Shown: positions 18,147 through 26,494 of the stretch, piece after piece | Numbering within the stretch: position 1 is the first letter of the stretch | How the letters are laid out: each line of letters opens with the position of its first letter | Position numbers and translations under genes: made by a program | Assembly: GCA_903881475.1 (NCBI GenBank) | Contig: CAIRTK010000011.1 | Coordinates: 32,357 to 96,356, forward strand | From: an uncultured Opitutia bacterium | GTDB taxonomy: Bacteria; Verrucomicrobiota; Verrucomicrobiia; Opitutales; Opitutaceae | Length of the DNA stretch: 64,000 nt | Direction of reading: 5' to 3' | The notes under the pieces: generated by a model | The model's input: only the letters and a program-made list of their open reading frames with translations | What the model was told of the DNA's origin: nothing | The model's database searches: none

Positions 18147-18173
18147 TTTGCGCCCTTCGCGATCTCCGCAGTG
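18147..18173 (+). repeat. Period-9 array supplying a GTG start
   Basis: Three 9-mers (tttgcgccc, ttcgcgatc, tccgcagtg) run directly into the downstream methyltransferase gene. The final gtg at 18171-18173 is its best start codon. Confidence 0.65.
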
Positions 18174-18935
18174 AAAAGAGTATCCGCCAACGTCGTCCGC
18201 TCCGACTTCAACGACCTGCTGGCCGTGATGCACTACACCCGCGCCGCGCATAAGCTCGGCCTCTGGGCCTCGGAGCGAATCCTGATCGAGCGTTTTTTCC
18301 CCGACAAAGGCGCGCGTCTCCTCGAGGCCGGCTGCGGCGCCGGCCGCGTATCGGTCGCCCTCTGGGAGCTGGGCTACCGTCACCTACACGCCTTCGACTT
18401 CGCCGAGGAACTCCTCGTCCAGGCCGAGAGCCTCGCCCTGGAGCGCCAGGCCGGCATCACCCTCTTCCCCGCCGACGCCACCGCCCTGGGCCAGTGTCAC
18501 GTAATACGTGACACTGTGTTCGACGGCGCGCTCTTCATGTTCAACGGGCTGATGCAGATTCCGCTGCGGCGGAACCGGCGGCGGGCGCTGCGTGGGCTGG
18601 CCGCGAAGTGCCGGCCGGGTGGCACGCTCCTCTTCACGACCCACGACCGCGACAGCTCCCCGGCAGAGCAGGCGATGTGGCGGCTCGAGGCCCTGCGCTG
18701 GGCCCGGGGCGCGCAGGACACCCGGCTGCGCGAGTTTGGGGACCGTTATTTTTCCGAGGAAGGCACCGGCCGGACCTTCATGCACCTACCCGACCGGGAG
18801 GAAATCCTCGCCGATCTCGCCGCCACTGGCTGGACCCACACCTACGACGCGATGCGCCGGGACATCGCGCAGGAGTCCCGCGCCGTGCGGGAGTTTTCCG
18901 ACGACTGCCGGTTCTGGGTCGCTCAGCGGGCTTAG
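18171..18935 (+). CDS. Class I SAM-dependent methyltransferase with inserted palindrome
   Basis: A 254-residue methyltransferase of unknown substrate. Motif I is LLEAGCGAGRVSVALW, motif II is AFDFAEELL, and the acidic site is FPADATAL. Between DATAL and FDGALFMFNGL stand ten residues (GQCHVIRDTV), eight or nine of which are encoded by a perfect copy of the TACGTA palindrome. Relatives normally have about six short residues there (as in PFPDGS). The frame is kept because only one of the three frames through the palindrome lacks a stop. GTG at 18171 is the probable start. Whether the product still works is unknown. Confidence 0.8.
   Translation: MKRVSANVVRSDFNDLLAVMHYTRAAHKLGLWASERILIERFFPDKGARLLEAGCGAGRVSVALWELGYRHLHAFDFAEELLVQAESLALERQAGITLFPADATALGQCHVIRDTVFDGALFMFNGLMQIPLRRNRRRALRGLAAKCRPGGTLLFTTHDRDSSPAEQAMWRLEALRWARGAQDTRLREFGDRYFSEEGTGRTFMHLPDREEILADLAATGWTHTYDAMRRDIAQESRAVREFSDDCRFWVAQRA
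18492..18516. repeat. TACGTA palindrome, copy 3 (inside a gene)
   Basis: A perfect 25-bp palindrome with 12-bp arms centred on A18504, lying within the methyltransferase gene and read as QCHVIRDTV. The core is identical to the other copies. Confidence 0.9.
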
Positions 18936-18966
18936 CGCCGGGTTCCACCCTGGACCTCAACCGAGT

Positions 18967-18983
18967 GCAGGCAGGATGCCTGC
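18967..18983. repeat. Small hairpin, loop form GGA
   Basis: GCAGGCA-GGA-TGCCTGC followed by GCTAC, located between the methyltransferase and PhyH genes (convergent). A related hairpin at 20951 has the same arms and tail but the reverse-complement loop. Confidence 0.6.
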
Positions 18984-18992
18984 GCTACTCCC

Positions 18993-19784
18993 TTAGTTCC
19001 GGCCCCAGACGAGGGGGAAGTGCTTCCCCTGGAGGAGTTCGCCGTCGGCGACTTCCACGAAGGGCTTCATGCAATGCGCACCGGACGCCACGTAGCGCGT
19101 CTCGTTCGTCATGTAGTGCAGCGCGATCGCCCGGCGCGGGCGGCCGCTGGTGTTGGCGTGCGAGCCGTGCCAGGTGAGCGAGTGATGGTAATGCACCTCG
19201 CCCTTCCTGACCGGGCAGGTGCGCACGGTCACCGGGTGGCCCTCGAAGGTCTTCGGCACGTCGGTCACGTAGTCCTTCCACGTCGCGAGGTACTTCATGT
19301 GGTCGCCCCAAAGGTGCGAGCCGGGCACCATGCTCATGCAGCCGTTGTCCACGTCGACGTCGTCGAGCGCCACCCAGGCCGTGACTTCCGTCATCGGCGC
19401 AATGATCGGCCAGAGCGGCGCGTCCTGGTGCCACATGTTCACGCCGCCGGTCGTCGCGGGCTTGTACTGGATCTGGTCGTGCCAGATGCGCAGCGCCGTC
19501 GCGCCGGTGAGCTGGGCGATTTCCTCGCCGATCACGGGCTGGCGGATGAGGCGCGCATACGCGGGGCTGGCCTCCCAGATGTTCACGATCTGCCAGACGG
19601 GCGCGGCCTCGTTGTAGGTGAAGTTGTGGCAAAGCACGGGCTGCGGGATGTCCTTGCGCTCGCGCTGGTCGATCACGCGCTGGATCTCGGCGCGAAGCTC
19701 ATCGACTTCCGTGTCGCTGAGCACCTTCGCGCCGCGAAGGTAGCCTTGGGTCTTGAATTCGGCGATCTGGGCGGGAGTAAGCAT
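18993..19784 (-). CDS. Phytanoyl-CoA dioxygenase-family protein
   Basis: A 263-residue Fe(II)/2-oxoglutarate-dependent dioxygenase-like protein. The iron triad appears as His-x-Asp in NMWHQDAPLWP (about residues 125-135) and the distal His in HHSLTWHGSHANTSG (about 205). A downstream Arg (GRPRRAIALHYM) would bind 2-oxoglutarate. The substrate is unknown; such enzymes hydroxylate diverse small molecules. An AraC regulator gene lies 71 bp upstream on the same strand, a pairing repeated at 42.6-44.4 kb, so this is probably a regulated catabolic unit. Confidence 0.87.
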   Translation of the reverse strand: MLTPAQIAEFKTQGYLRGAKVLSDTEVDELRAEIQRVIDQRERKDIPQPVLCHNFTYNEAAPVWQIVNIWEASPAYARLIRQPVIGEEIAQLTGATALRIWHDQIQYKPATTGGVNMWHQDAPLWPIIAPMTEVTAWVALDDVDVDNGCMSMVPGSHLWGDHMKYLATWKDYVTDVPKTFEGHPVTVRTCPVRKGEVHYHHSLTWHGSHANTSGRPRRAIALHYMTNETRYVASGAHCMKPFVEVADGELLQGKHFPLVWGRN

Positions 19785-19855
19785 GTTGCTCTACTATGCG
19801 ACCCGGCAGGGCGGCTGTCATCCCGGGACCCTTGGCCGCAGCGCGCAGGTGATGG

Positions 19856-20806
19856 CTATTTTTCCTGCCGGCCCGCCAGCAGCGCATCCCGGTAATGCGC
19901 GGGCGCCAGGCCGTCGATGCGGCGGAACACCTTGCTGAAATGGCTCGTGTCCCGGAAGCCCGTGCGCGCTGCGACTTCCTTCACCGACAGGCGGCTGTCC
20001 GCCAGCAGCCGGCGCGCCTCCTCCACGCGCAACCGCCGGAGGTAGTCCAGCGGCGGATGGCCCGTGACCTCGCGAAACAACGCCTGCAGCCGGCTCGGGC
20101 TCAGCCCCGAGGCCCGTTCCAGCGCCACGTGGTCGACCCGGCGCGCCAGGTTCTCCGTCATGAACCGGACCATTGCCTGCACGCGCGTCTGGTCGCGCAG
20201 CGCGGTGTCCCCCGGTCGCGCCTTCCCCGGCTCCGCCAGCAGCGCCAGCAGCACGCCGGCCAGGTGCACCGCCGCGAGGGCGGGCCCGAGCGGCTGCGCC
20301 GACGCCTGCGCCGCCACAACCTCATTGAGCGCCCGCGCCAGGCGGTGCCCGGGAAAGAGCCGGCGCTGCGTGGCGATGCTCATCCCATGCGTGAACCGCA
20401 CGCGGTAGGGCCGCCGGCGGTCCAGGTCCCGCGTGGCCGGCGGCACGTCCGGCGCGAAGTCAAAATGCACCGCCACGTGCTCGGACGGCATGGCTTCATC
20501 CGCGTGGATCGAATGCGGCAGAAAGGGCGGGATGAAAAGCAGGTCGTGCGTCGCGTAGAGCCGGCGCACGCCCTCGAGCACCCATTCCCCGCGGCCCTTC
20601 AGGATCAGCACGAGCTCGTGGTCGAAGATGATGCGCTCGGGGATCTGGAGGTTGCCCGGCAGCCGGTGGGCAATGCGGACGACGGGATGCAACTCGCCCG
20701 GCTGCAGCTGGTGGGCACGCGGAGGGCCGAGCGGCCCAAAGGGGGCCTGCCGCTCGACCCTGATCACGCGGGGAATGCGGGCTGCCGCCCGCGTCGCTGC
20801 ACACAT
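19856..20806 (-). CDS. AraC-family transcriptional regulator
   Basis: A 316-residue regulator. An N-terminal cupin-like sensor (about residues 40-115, with ATHDLLFIPPFLPHSI) is followed by a C-terminal double HTH domain: VDHVALERASGLSPSRLQAL and then LSVKEVAARTGFRDTSHFSK, ending in the FRRIDGLAPAHYR signature. It probably senses a sugar or small metabolite and controls the PhyH gene directly downstream. The ligand is unknown. Confidence 0.92.
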   Translation of the reverse strand: MCAATRAAARIPRVIRVERQAPFGPLGPPRAHQLQPGELHPVVRIAHRLPGNLQIPERIIFDHELVLILKGRGEWVLEGVRRLYATHDLLFIPPFLPHSIHADEAMPSEHVAVHFDFAPDVPPATRDLDRRRPYRVRFTHGMSIATQRRLFPGHRLARALNEVVAAQASAQPLGPALAAVHLAGVLLALLAEPGKARPGDTALRDQTRVQAMVRFMTENLARRVDHVALERASGLSPSRLQALFREVTGHPPLDYLRRLRVEEARRLLADSRLSVKEVAARTGFRDTSHFSKVFRRIDGLAPAHYRDALLAGRQEK

Positions 20807-20950
20807 GCCGGCAGGTTGGGCGGTTCGGCGCGCGTTTCAAGCCGGCGCGACGGCCGTCAAAGTGGCGCTGGCATGGTGCCTCGTCTCCTTTACCTCCGTT
20901 TCGGCAGCCCCATGCGGGCACAGGGACGTGCCCGCCCACCACCCAGATGT

Positions 20951-20963
20951 AGGCATCCTGCCT
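20951..20963. repeat. Small hairpin, loop form TCC
   Basis: AGGCA-TCC-TGCCT followed by TGCGCTAC, in the divergent spacer between the AraC gene and the hemX-like gene (20807-21018). It shares arms and tail with the hairpin at 18967, with the loop inverted. Nothing else recognisable lies in that spacer. Confidence 0.55.
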
Positions 20964-21018
20964 TGCGCTACCGCCCCGGACTTGCTCCGGCCGGACAAAG
21001 CCCTACGCTCTTCCCTCC

Positions 21019-21870
21019 ATGTTTGCGGGTCTCACGGATCGTTCCTGGTTGTGGCTGGCTGCCGAGTGCTACCTCGTCGGCTTGCTGCTGGGCACTTTCT
21101 CCCTGCTGCGCGGCCGGCGCCAGTCGGGCGCATGGATCAACTCTTTCATCGCCGCCGGCTACCTGTGCCAGGTCCTCGGGCTGTATGCCCGCGGCCGCGC
21201 CGTCGGCGGCTGCCCGCTGGGCAACTCCTTTGAAATCCTCCAGTTCACCGCCTGGTCGGCCATCACGCTGTACTTCTTCGTCGGCGTGACCTTCCGGCTC
21301 AGCCTCCTGGGATTCTTCACCTCCAGCCTCGCGGCCACCCTGACCCTCGTGTCGCTCGCGATCCCGGCCTGGGACGCCACGCGGCGCGAGCACATCTTCG
21401 GCGGCAACCCCTGGATCGAGCTCCATGCCGCGCTCGCCCTCTTCAGTTACGGGGTGTTTGCCCTGCTGGCGCTCACCTCGGGCATGTTCTTGCTGCGCCA
21501 CTATTCGCTCAAGTCCAAGCAGCCCGGCGGCGCCTTCTCGTTCCTGCCCTCCATCTTCGACCTCGACCACATCAGCGTGCGGCTGCTCGGCGCGGGTCTG
21601 GTCCTGATGACCGCCTCCCTCGCCGTCGGCGCCGTCTACTGGCTCCGCGACACCGCCAGCGTCAACCCGACCAAGCTGCTGTTCACCGTGGCCATCTGGG
21701 CCGCCTATGCGACCGCCCTCGGCCTGCGCCTGCGCGGCGTGCTCCTCGCCCGGCGCTTTGGCTGGGCCGGGGTGGCCCTCTTTGCCGCCGCCCTGCTCTC
21801 GCTCTGGCCGGTGGACGCCAGCCGCCATTCACCGGTCGCGGCTCCCGCCGGCCGCACGGTGCCACGATGA
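21019..21870 (+). CDS. HemX/CcsA-like cytochrome c assembly membrane protein
   Basis: A 283-residue integral membrane protein with about eight hydrophobic segments. It belongs to the CcmC/CcsA/HemX superfamily: a tryptophan-poor WWD-related region around GGNPWIELHAALALFSYGVF and conserved His residues on membrane flanks. Its stop overlaps the hemA start by 4 bp, the same order (hemX-hemA) known in other bacteria, where HemX affects glutamyl-tRNA reductase levels. A role in haem handling is likely; the exact biochemistry is not shown. Confidence 0.85.
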   Translation: MFAGLTDRSWLWLAAECYLVGLLLGTFSLLRGRRQSGAWINSFIAAGYLCQVLGLYARGRAVGGCPLGNSFEILQFTAWSAITLYFFVGVTFRLSLLGFFTSSLAATLTLVSLAIPAWDATRREHIFGGNPWIELHAALALFSYGVFALLALTSGMFLLRHYSLKSKQPGGAFSFLPSIFDLDHISVRLLGAGLVLMTASLAVGAVYWLRDTASVNPTKLLFTVAIWAAYATALGLRLRGVLLARRFGWAGVALFAAALLSLWPVDASRHSPVAAPAGRTVPR

Positions 21871-22946
21871 ACGGGGAGTGCCTTTTTGTCCTCGGGGCCA
21901 CCCACCACACCGCGCCGCTGGCGGTGCGCGAGCGCCTGTCACTCGACGCCGGCGCCGCAGACGCCCTGCGGGCCGAGCTGGCCGGCCTCGCCGGGTTGCG
22001 CGAATTCACCCTCGTCAGCACCTGCAACCGCATCGAATTCTACGGCGTGGCCGCCGACGCCAGCGTGGCCGCCGCGGTGCAGCGGGCGTTCTGCGTCCGC
22101 CAGAATTTTTCCGCGGCGGAGTTCGAGCAGTTCCGCCTCAGCCTGAGCGGGCCCGGCGTGCTGCAGCACCTGCTTGAGGTGACGTCCGGCCTGGATTCGC
22201 AGATGCTGGGGGAGACGGAAATCTTCGGCCAGGTCAAGGAGGCCTACGGCTTGGCCCAGGCAAACGGCCACACCGGCGCGGTGCTGAACCGCGTGTTCCA
22301 AAAGGCCTTCCAAGCGGCAAAGCACGTGCGCACCACCACCGCCATCACCGAGGGCCAGGTCAGCGTGGCCAACGTCGCGGTGGAGCTCGCCGGAAATATT
22401 TTCGGCAGCCTGGCGGACGCGCGCATCCTGCTACTCGGGGCCGGCGAGATCGGCGAGAAGACCGCCAAGGCCTTCCAGAGCCGCGGGGCCGCAACCCTCT
22501 CCGTTGCCAGCCGGCGGCTGGAGCGCGCGATGGAGCTCGCGGAAACCCTGGGCGCGTTCGCCATGCCATTCTGGCTGATGCCGGTGAAACTGGCCGAGTT
22601 CGACATCGTGGTCTGCGCCACGTCGGCCCCCGACACCGTCGTGTCGCGGCCGGTGGTCGAAACCGCCATGCGCCGGCGGCCCGCCCGGCCGCTGTTCTTC
22701 ATCGATCTCGCCCTGCCCCGCGATGTGGACGCCTCCGTCGCCGAGCGCGAGAACGTGTTCCTCTACAACCTCGACGACCTCGCGCGCATCGCCGACGAGA
22801 ACCGGGCCGCCCGGGAGGCCGAGCTGGGCAAATGCCGCGCCTTGCTCGCGGAGCGCACCGCGGCCCTGTGGCGGCAGATCGAACCGCGGCTGCAGGCCGG
22901 GCCGGCTGTCAGCCACGCCACCGACCACCGCACCGAACCCGCCTAA
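21867..22946 (+). CDS. hemA: Glutamyl-tRNA reductase
   Basis: First enzyme of C5 tetrapyrrole synthesis, reducing glutamyl-tRNA(Glu) to glutamate-1-semialdehyde. 359 residues. The catalytic Cys is in LVSTCNRIEFYG (about residue 52). The substrate motif is SQMLGETEIFGQVKEAY, and an NADPH Rossmann motif (LLLGAGEIGEKTAKAF) follows. The protein is shorter than the usual 415-450 residues: the C-terminal dimerisation domain is cut to about 60 residues. It is translationally coupled to the HemX-like gene. Confidence 0.94.
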   Translation: MNGECLFVLGATHHTAPLAVRERLSLDAGAADALRAELAGLAGLREFTLVSTCNRIEFYGVAADASVAAAVQRAFCVRQNFSAAEFEQFRLSLSGPGVLQHLLEVTSGLDSQMLGETEIFGQVKEAYGLAQANGHTGAVLNRVFQKAFQAAKHVRTTTAITEGQVSVANVAVELAGNIFGSLADARILLLGAGEIGEKTAKAFQSRGAATLSVASRRLERAMELAETLGAFAMPFWLMPVKLAEFDIVVCATSAPDTVVSRPVVETAMRRRPARPLFFIDLALPRDVDASVAERENVFLYNLDDLARIADENRAAREAELGKCRALLAERTAALWRQIEPRLQAGPAVSHATDHRTEPA

Positions 22947-22971
22947 ATAAGCAGCCGCCGAACGGGAAAGA

Positions 22972-24072
22972 TCAGAACACCGTCCGCAATCCCGGCAGGC
23001 GACGCAGGCCCCGGCCCGCCAGGAAGCACAGCGGCACCGCCAGCAGGCCGACGATGGCAAACTTCGCCAGCGGCGGCAGCGCCACGTGGACAAACGGCAT
23101 CTGCAACGCGATCACCAGGTAGATGTGAAGGGTGTAAACCGCGTAGGTATCCGGGGCGTAGGCGCTGATGGCGGAGGCCCAGTCGCCACGTTCCCGGAGC
23201 CACGTCAGGAGTCCCACGCACAATCCGGTACAGATCAGCGCTTCCAGCACCGCCCAGCACGCCGCCGCCGGATTGAGTCCGCCCCCGGATAACGGAATCG
23301 GCAGGCCGAACTGGCAGGCGTAACGCACCGCCACCGCGCCGAGACCGACGCCGAGCCAGATCCGGCCGACCCGCGCATCCACCTTCGCCAGCCAGTCGCC
23401 GCGATGGGCGACATGACCGAGCCAGAACAGGCTTACGTATTGGAGAAGGTGTGCCGGCTCGAAGCGGAAGAACGGAATCTCGAACCAGAAGTCCACCGGA
23501 TAGAAGATCCGGATCACGAACGAGCCCGCCGCCAGCGCCAGCGCGTAAACCGCCAGCGCACCGTGGCCGGGCGGCGCGGGCGCCGGGCCGTCCCCCGTCG
23601 TTCGCCACTGCCGCCACGCGGCATAGATCGCGGCGTAAATCAGCAGCTGCCCGACAAACCACATGTGTCCGGCAAAAAAGAAATGCCAATAAACGCGGTG
23701 GAAAAAATCGCCCCAGGACAGCTCCGGGAACTTGAGCCCCTTGGCGATCACCGGCATGATCACCGCCGACGTGACCAGAAGCGGCCAGCCGAGCCGCCAG
23801 AACCGTTCCCGGAGAAAGCCCGCCGCACCCTTGCGCGCATAGGCCCCCGGCTCGAAGTAGCCCGCCAGAAAAAAGAAGAGCCCCATGAAAAAGGCCGCGT
23901 TCGAACTGAAAAAAGCGCCAAGGATGGGGGCGCGCTCGGCATTGAAGATCGGCCAGATCCCACCCGTGGGGCCATAGGGCTGGCCGACATGATGCAGGAT
24001 GACGAGGGCGGTCAGCCCGACGCGCAGCACATCCACATAGCCGAGGCGGGAGGATGCGGCCGGGGCAGCCAT
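22972..24072 (-). CDS. Acyltransferase family 3 membrane protein
   Basis: A 366-residue multi-pass membrane protein of the OafA/NodX acyltransferase-3 family, which acetylates or otherwise acylates surface sugars. It starts with the family pattern LGYVDVLRVGLTALVILHHVGQ (conserved His) and has about ten membrane segments. The ATG at 24072 lies 12 bp after the lpxB stop on the same strand, so it may be co-transcribed with lpxB and modify LPS or another glycan (inference). A TTG 12 bp earlier is an alternative start. Confidence 0.85.
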   Translation of the reverse strand: MAAPAASSRLGYVDVLRVGLTALVILHHVGQPYGPTGGIWPIFNAERAPILGAFFSSNAAFFMGLFFFLAGYFEPGAYARKGAAGFLRERFWRLGWPLLVTSAVIMPVIAKGLKFPELSWGDFFHRVYWHFFFAGHMWFVGQLLIYAAIYAAWRQWRTTGDGPAPAPPGHGALAVYALALAAGSFVIRIFYPVDFWFEIPFFRFEPAHLLQYVSLFWLGHVAHRGDWLAKVDARVGRIWLGVGLGAVAVRYACQFGLPIPLSGGGLNPAAACWAVLEALICTGLCVGLLTWLRERGDWASAISAYAPDTYAVYTLHIYLVIALQMPFVHVALPPLAKFAIVGLLAVPLCFLAGRGLRRLPGLRTVF

Positions 24073-24084
24073 GGATCGGATCAA

Positions 24085-25287
24085 TCAGAGTCTGAGCTGA
24101 CGGGCAAGCCAGTCCGCGGCCGTGCCGCCGGCAGGTTGGCTGAGCAACGCGCGCAGGCGCTCCGCCTGCGCGGCCGTGCGCGCCCGCCGCGCCGGGTCAT
24201 CCCGGCACGCGCGCAGTTCGGCCGCGAGCGCCGAAGACGTGGCGGCACCCTGGATAAATTCGGGATACATCGGCTCCTTGAGGAGCAGGTTCGCGATGCC
24301 GATGTAGTCCACCTTCACGAGCATCCGGCCGAGGACGTAGGTCAGCGGATTCGTCCGGTAGGCAATCGCCCCGGGAATCGCGGCCAGTGCGCAGTGCATC
24401 GACATCGTGCCCGAACTGGTCAGCACCGCGGACGCCCCAAGTGAAGGTAGGGACGGACCGCTGGACAATCCGGAGTCGCCCGGCGCACCCAGCGGCCGTG
24501 CCTCACCTTCGGAAATCCGCTGGAGCCGGACCTTCGCCGGGGGATTCGCCCCCCGCAGTACGGTGAGAATCTCTTCGCTCGGATATAGCACGACCGCCTC
24601 GCGGCCGCCAAACGCCCGGAATCCCTCCAGCAACGCCGGAAAAATCCGCGCGACCGCCTGCTTGCGGCTGCCCGGCAGCAGCAGCACCGGTCCCGCCGGG
24701 TCATGCCGCACCGGCGCGATATGGCCCGGAGCCACGAAAGGATGTCCGACAAATTCCACCGGCAGCGTCGTATCCGCGTAACAGCCGACCTCGAACGGGA
24801 AGATGACCGCCATCGCATCGAGGTCGCGTGCCATCGTGAAACGCCGTTTCGCCTTCCATGCCCAGATCTGGGGGCTGATGTAGTACAGCGTCCTGATCGG
24901 GCCGCCGCCCTTCACCGACAGGCCGCGCTCGCGCAGGGCCGCGGCCAGCCGCAGATTGAGCCCGGGGTAATCCACGAAGCACACCGCCTTCGGCCGGTGC
25001 TCGCCGATCCAGCGCAGCGTCTCGTTGAACAGCTGGCGGAAAAACGGATAATTCTTCAGCACCTCCACGAACCCGACCACGGACGTCGCCGTCATGTCAT
25101 GCAGCAGCTGGACCCCGGCCGCCGCCAGCCCGGGGCCGCCGAGCGCGGCGATCACGAGCCCGGGCTGTTTCGCGCGCAGCTCGCGCACCATCCGGGCCCC
25201 GTGCTCGTCCCCCGAGTGCTCGCCCGCGACGATGAGCAGGTCGACGCGACCCTCAGCCGGTGGCGACAATTGGAAAGGCATACTCAT
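24085..25287 (-). CDS. lpxB: Lipid-A-disaccharide synthase with in-frame repeat insertion
   Basis: A 400-residue glycosyltransferase that joins UDP-diacylglucosamine and lipid X in lipid A synthesis. Family motifs: VDLLIVAGEHSGDEHGARM at the start, YYISPQIWAWKAKR, LLLPGSRKQAV and VLTSSGTMSMHCAL. Between ISEGEA and ASAVLTSSGT the protein carries about 20 residues (PLGAPGDSGLSSGPSLPS) encoded by a roughly 62-68-bp inverted-repeat element that also occurs between lpxB and the next gene upstream. Relatives have only a few residues here. The neighbouring active-site motifs are intact, so the enzyme is probably functional. Confidence 0.93.
   Translation of the reverse strand: MSMPFQLSPPAEGRVDLLIVAGEHSGDEHGARMVRELRAKQPGLVIAALGGPGLAAAGVQLLHDMTATSVVGFVEVLKNYPFFRQLFNETLRWIGEHRPKAVCFVDYPGLNLRLAAALRERGLSVKGGGPIRTLYYISPQIWAWKAKRRFTMARDLDAMAVIFPFEVGCYADTTLPVEFVGHPFVAPGHIAPVRHDPAGPVLLLPGSRKQAVARIFPALLEGFRAFGGREAVVLYPSEEILTVLRGANPPAKVRLQRISEGEARPLGAPGDSGLSSGPSLPSLGASAVLTSSGTMSMHCALAAIPGAIAYRTNPLTYVLGRMLVKVDYIGIANLLLKEPMYPEFIQGAATSSALAAELRACRDDPARRARTAAQAERLRALLSQPAGGTAADWLARQLRL
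24443..24510. repeat. Inverted-repeat element inside lpxB
   Basis: Arms 24443-24464 and 24489-24510 are imperfect reverse complements. GGTAGGGACGGACCGCTGG (24446-24464) is identical to the copy at 25297, and the intervening 24-25 bases align without gaps at clear similarity. The element is read in frame within lpxB. Confidence 0.85.
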
Positions 25288-25296
25288 CGGAATTCA

Positions 25297-25358
25297 GGTA
25301 GGGACGGACCGCTGGGCCGTCCGGAACGGCTCGGCGGGCCCAGCGGTCCCGCCCTACC
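25297..25358. repeat. Inverted-repeat element upstream of lpxB
   Basis: Arms of 21 nt (25297-25317 and 25338-25358) are complementary with two mismatches, giving a strong hairpin. It lies in the 94-bp spacer between the Gfo/Idh gene and lpxB and is a sister copy of the element inside lpxB. Confidence 0.85.
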
Positions 25359-25381
25359 TCCGGACCTGTGAATCATCCCGG

Positions 25382-26365
25382 TCATTTTTGACCGGCGCGG
25401 ATCTGCTCCGTGATCGTGATCGCCACCTCGAGTGCGCTCTTGCCCAGCGCCCCGCCGACCTTGGGCTGCTGCGCCTTCGCCACGCTGTCCACGAAGTGCG
25501 CCAGCTCGAGCGCCAGCGGCTCGCCCTTCTCGATCGGGATCTCCTTCACCGGGATCGCGCTCAGGTCGCCGGCCTTCACCAGGCCGATCTTCATCTTCAG
25601 CCCGTAGGCGATGATGTCGTTCTTCCTCACGAGATGGCCGGCCTGGTTCATGAAGTCGAGCGAGAGGTAGGCATCCGACTGGAAGATGCGGATCTCGCGC
25701 GCCTTCTTCGTGCTCATGCGGCTGGCGCTCAGGTTCGCCACGCAGCCGTTCTGGAACTGGATCCGGGCGTTGGCGATATCCTCGCTCTTCGACAGGACGG
25801 TCACGCCGACGCTGTCGATCTTCGCGATGGGCGACTTCACCAGCTCGAGGACGATGCCGATGTCGTGGATCATCAGGTCGAGCACCACGCCCACCTCCGT
25901 GCCGCGCGGCTGGTACGGCGCGAGGCGCTCGGCGGTGATGTAACGGGGCTCGTCGATTTCCTTCTCCAGGAAACTCATGACCGGGTTGAAATGTTCGATG
26001 TGCCCGACCTGCACCAGGCAACCATGCTGCCGGGCGGCGGCCAGCACGCGCTCCGCCTCGGCCAGGCTCGCGCAGAGCGGTTTCTCGATCAGCAGGTGGG
26101 TGTGCTTTGCCAGCAGCGGCAGGGCGACCCGCTCGTGCTGGTCCGTCGGCACGACCACCGAGGCCGCATCGCAGGCCTCGCCGAGCTCCTCCAGCGTGGC
26201 AAAGCGGCGGCACTTGAACTTTTCGCAGATCTCCTTCGCCCGGGCATCGCTGGTCTCGAAGATCCCGGCCAGCTCCGCGCCGGGCAGCGTGGAATAGATG
26301 CGGGCGTGATGCTGGCCGAGCGAGCCGACGCCGGCGACGCCGCAGCGGATTTTGGAAGATGCCAT
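25382..26365 (-). CDS. Gfo/Idh/MocA-family oxidoreductase
   Basis: A 327-residue NAD(P)-dependent oxidoreductase. The Rossmann motif CGVAGVGSLGQHHARIY starts at residue 8, the EKPLCASLAEAERV motif carries the conserved EKP, and the catalytic-type His lies in LDLMIHDIGIVLEL. Because it sits directly upstream of lpxB, a role in making a surface sugar (such as a UDP-sugar precursor) is plausible, but the substrate is not visible. The ATG at 26365 was chosen; the upstream frame adds non-homologous residues. Confidence 0.87.
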   Translation of the reverse strand: MASSKIRCGVAGVGSLGQHHARIYSTLPGAELAGIFETSDARAKEICEKFKCRRFATLEELGEACDAASVVVPTDQHERVALPLLAKHTHLLIEKPLCASLAEAERVLAAARQHGCLVQVGHIEHFNPVMSFLEKEIDEPRYITAERLAPYQPRGTEVGVVLDLMIHDIGIVLELVKSPIAKIDSVGVTVLSKSEDIANARIQFQNGCVANLSASRMSTKKAREIRIFQSDAYLSLDFMNQAGHLVRKNDIIAYGLKMKIGLVKAGDLSAIPVKEIPIEKGEPLALELAHFVDSVAKAQQPKVGGALGKSALEVAITITEQIRAGQK

Positions 26366-26494
26366 GGCGCAAACGTACCGGTGCCCTCTTTGACCGCCAT
26401 ACGAAAAGCACCCGCGCCTCCTTCCACCCAAATCCATGAACCGCGCCGCCATCGGAAGCCTGATTCAGCACGTTCCCGCGCCTTCGGCCGCTTG

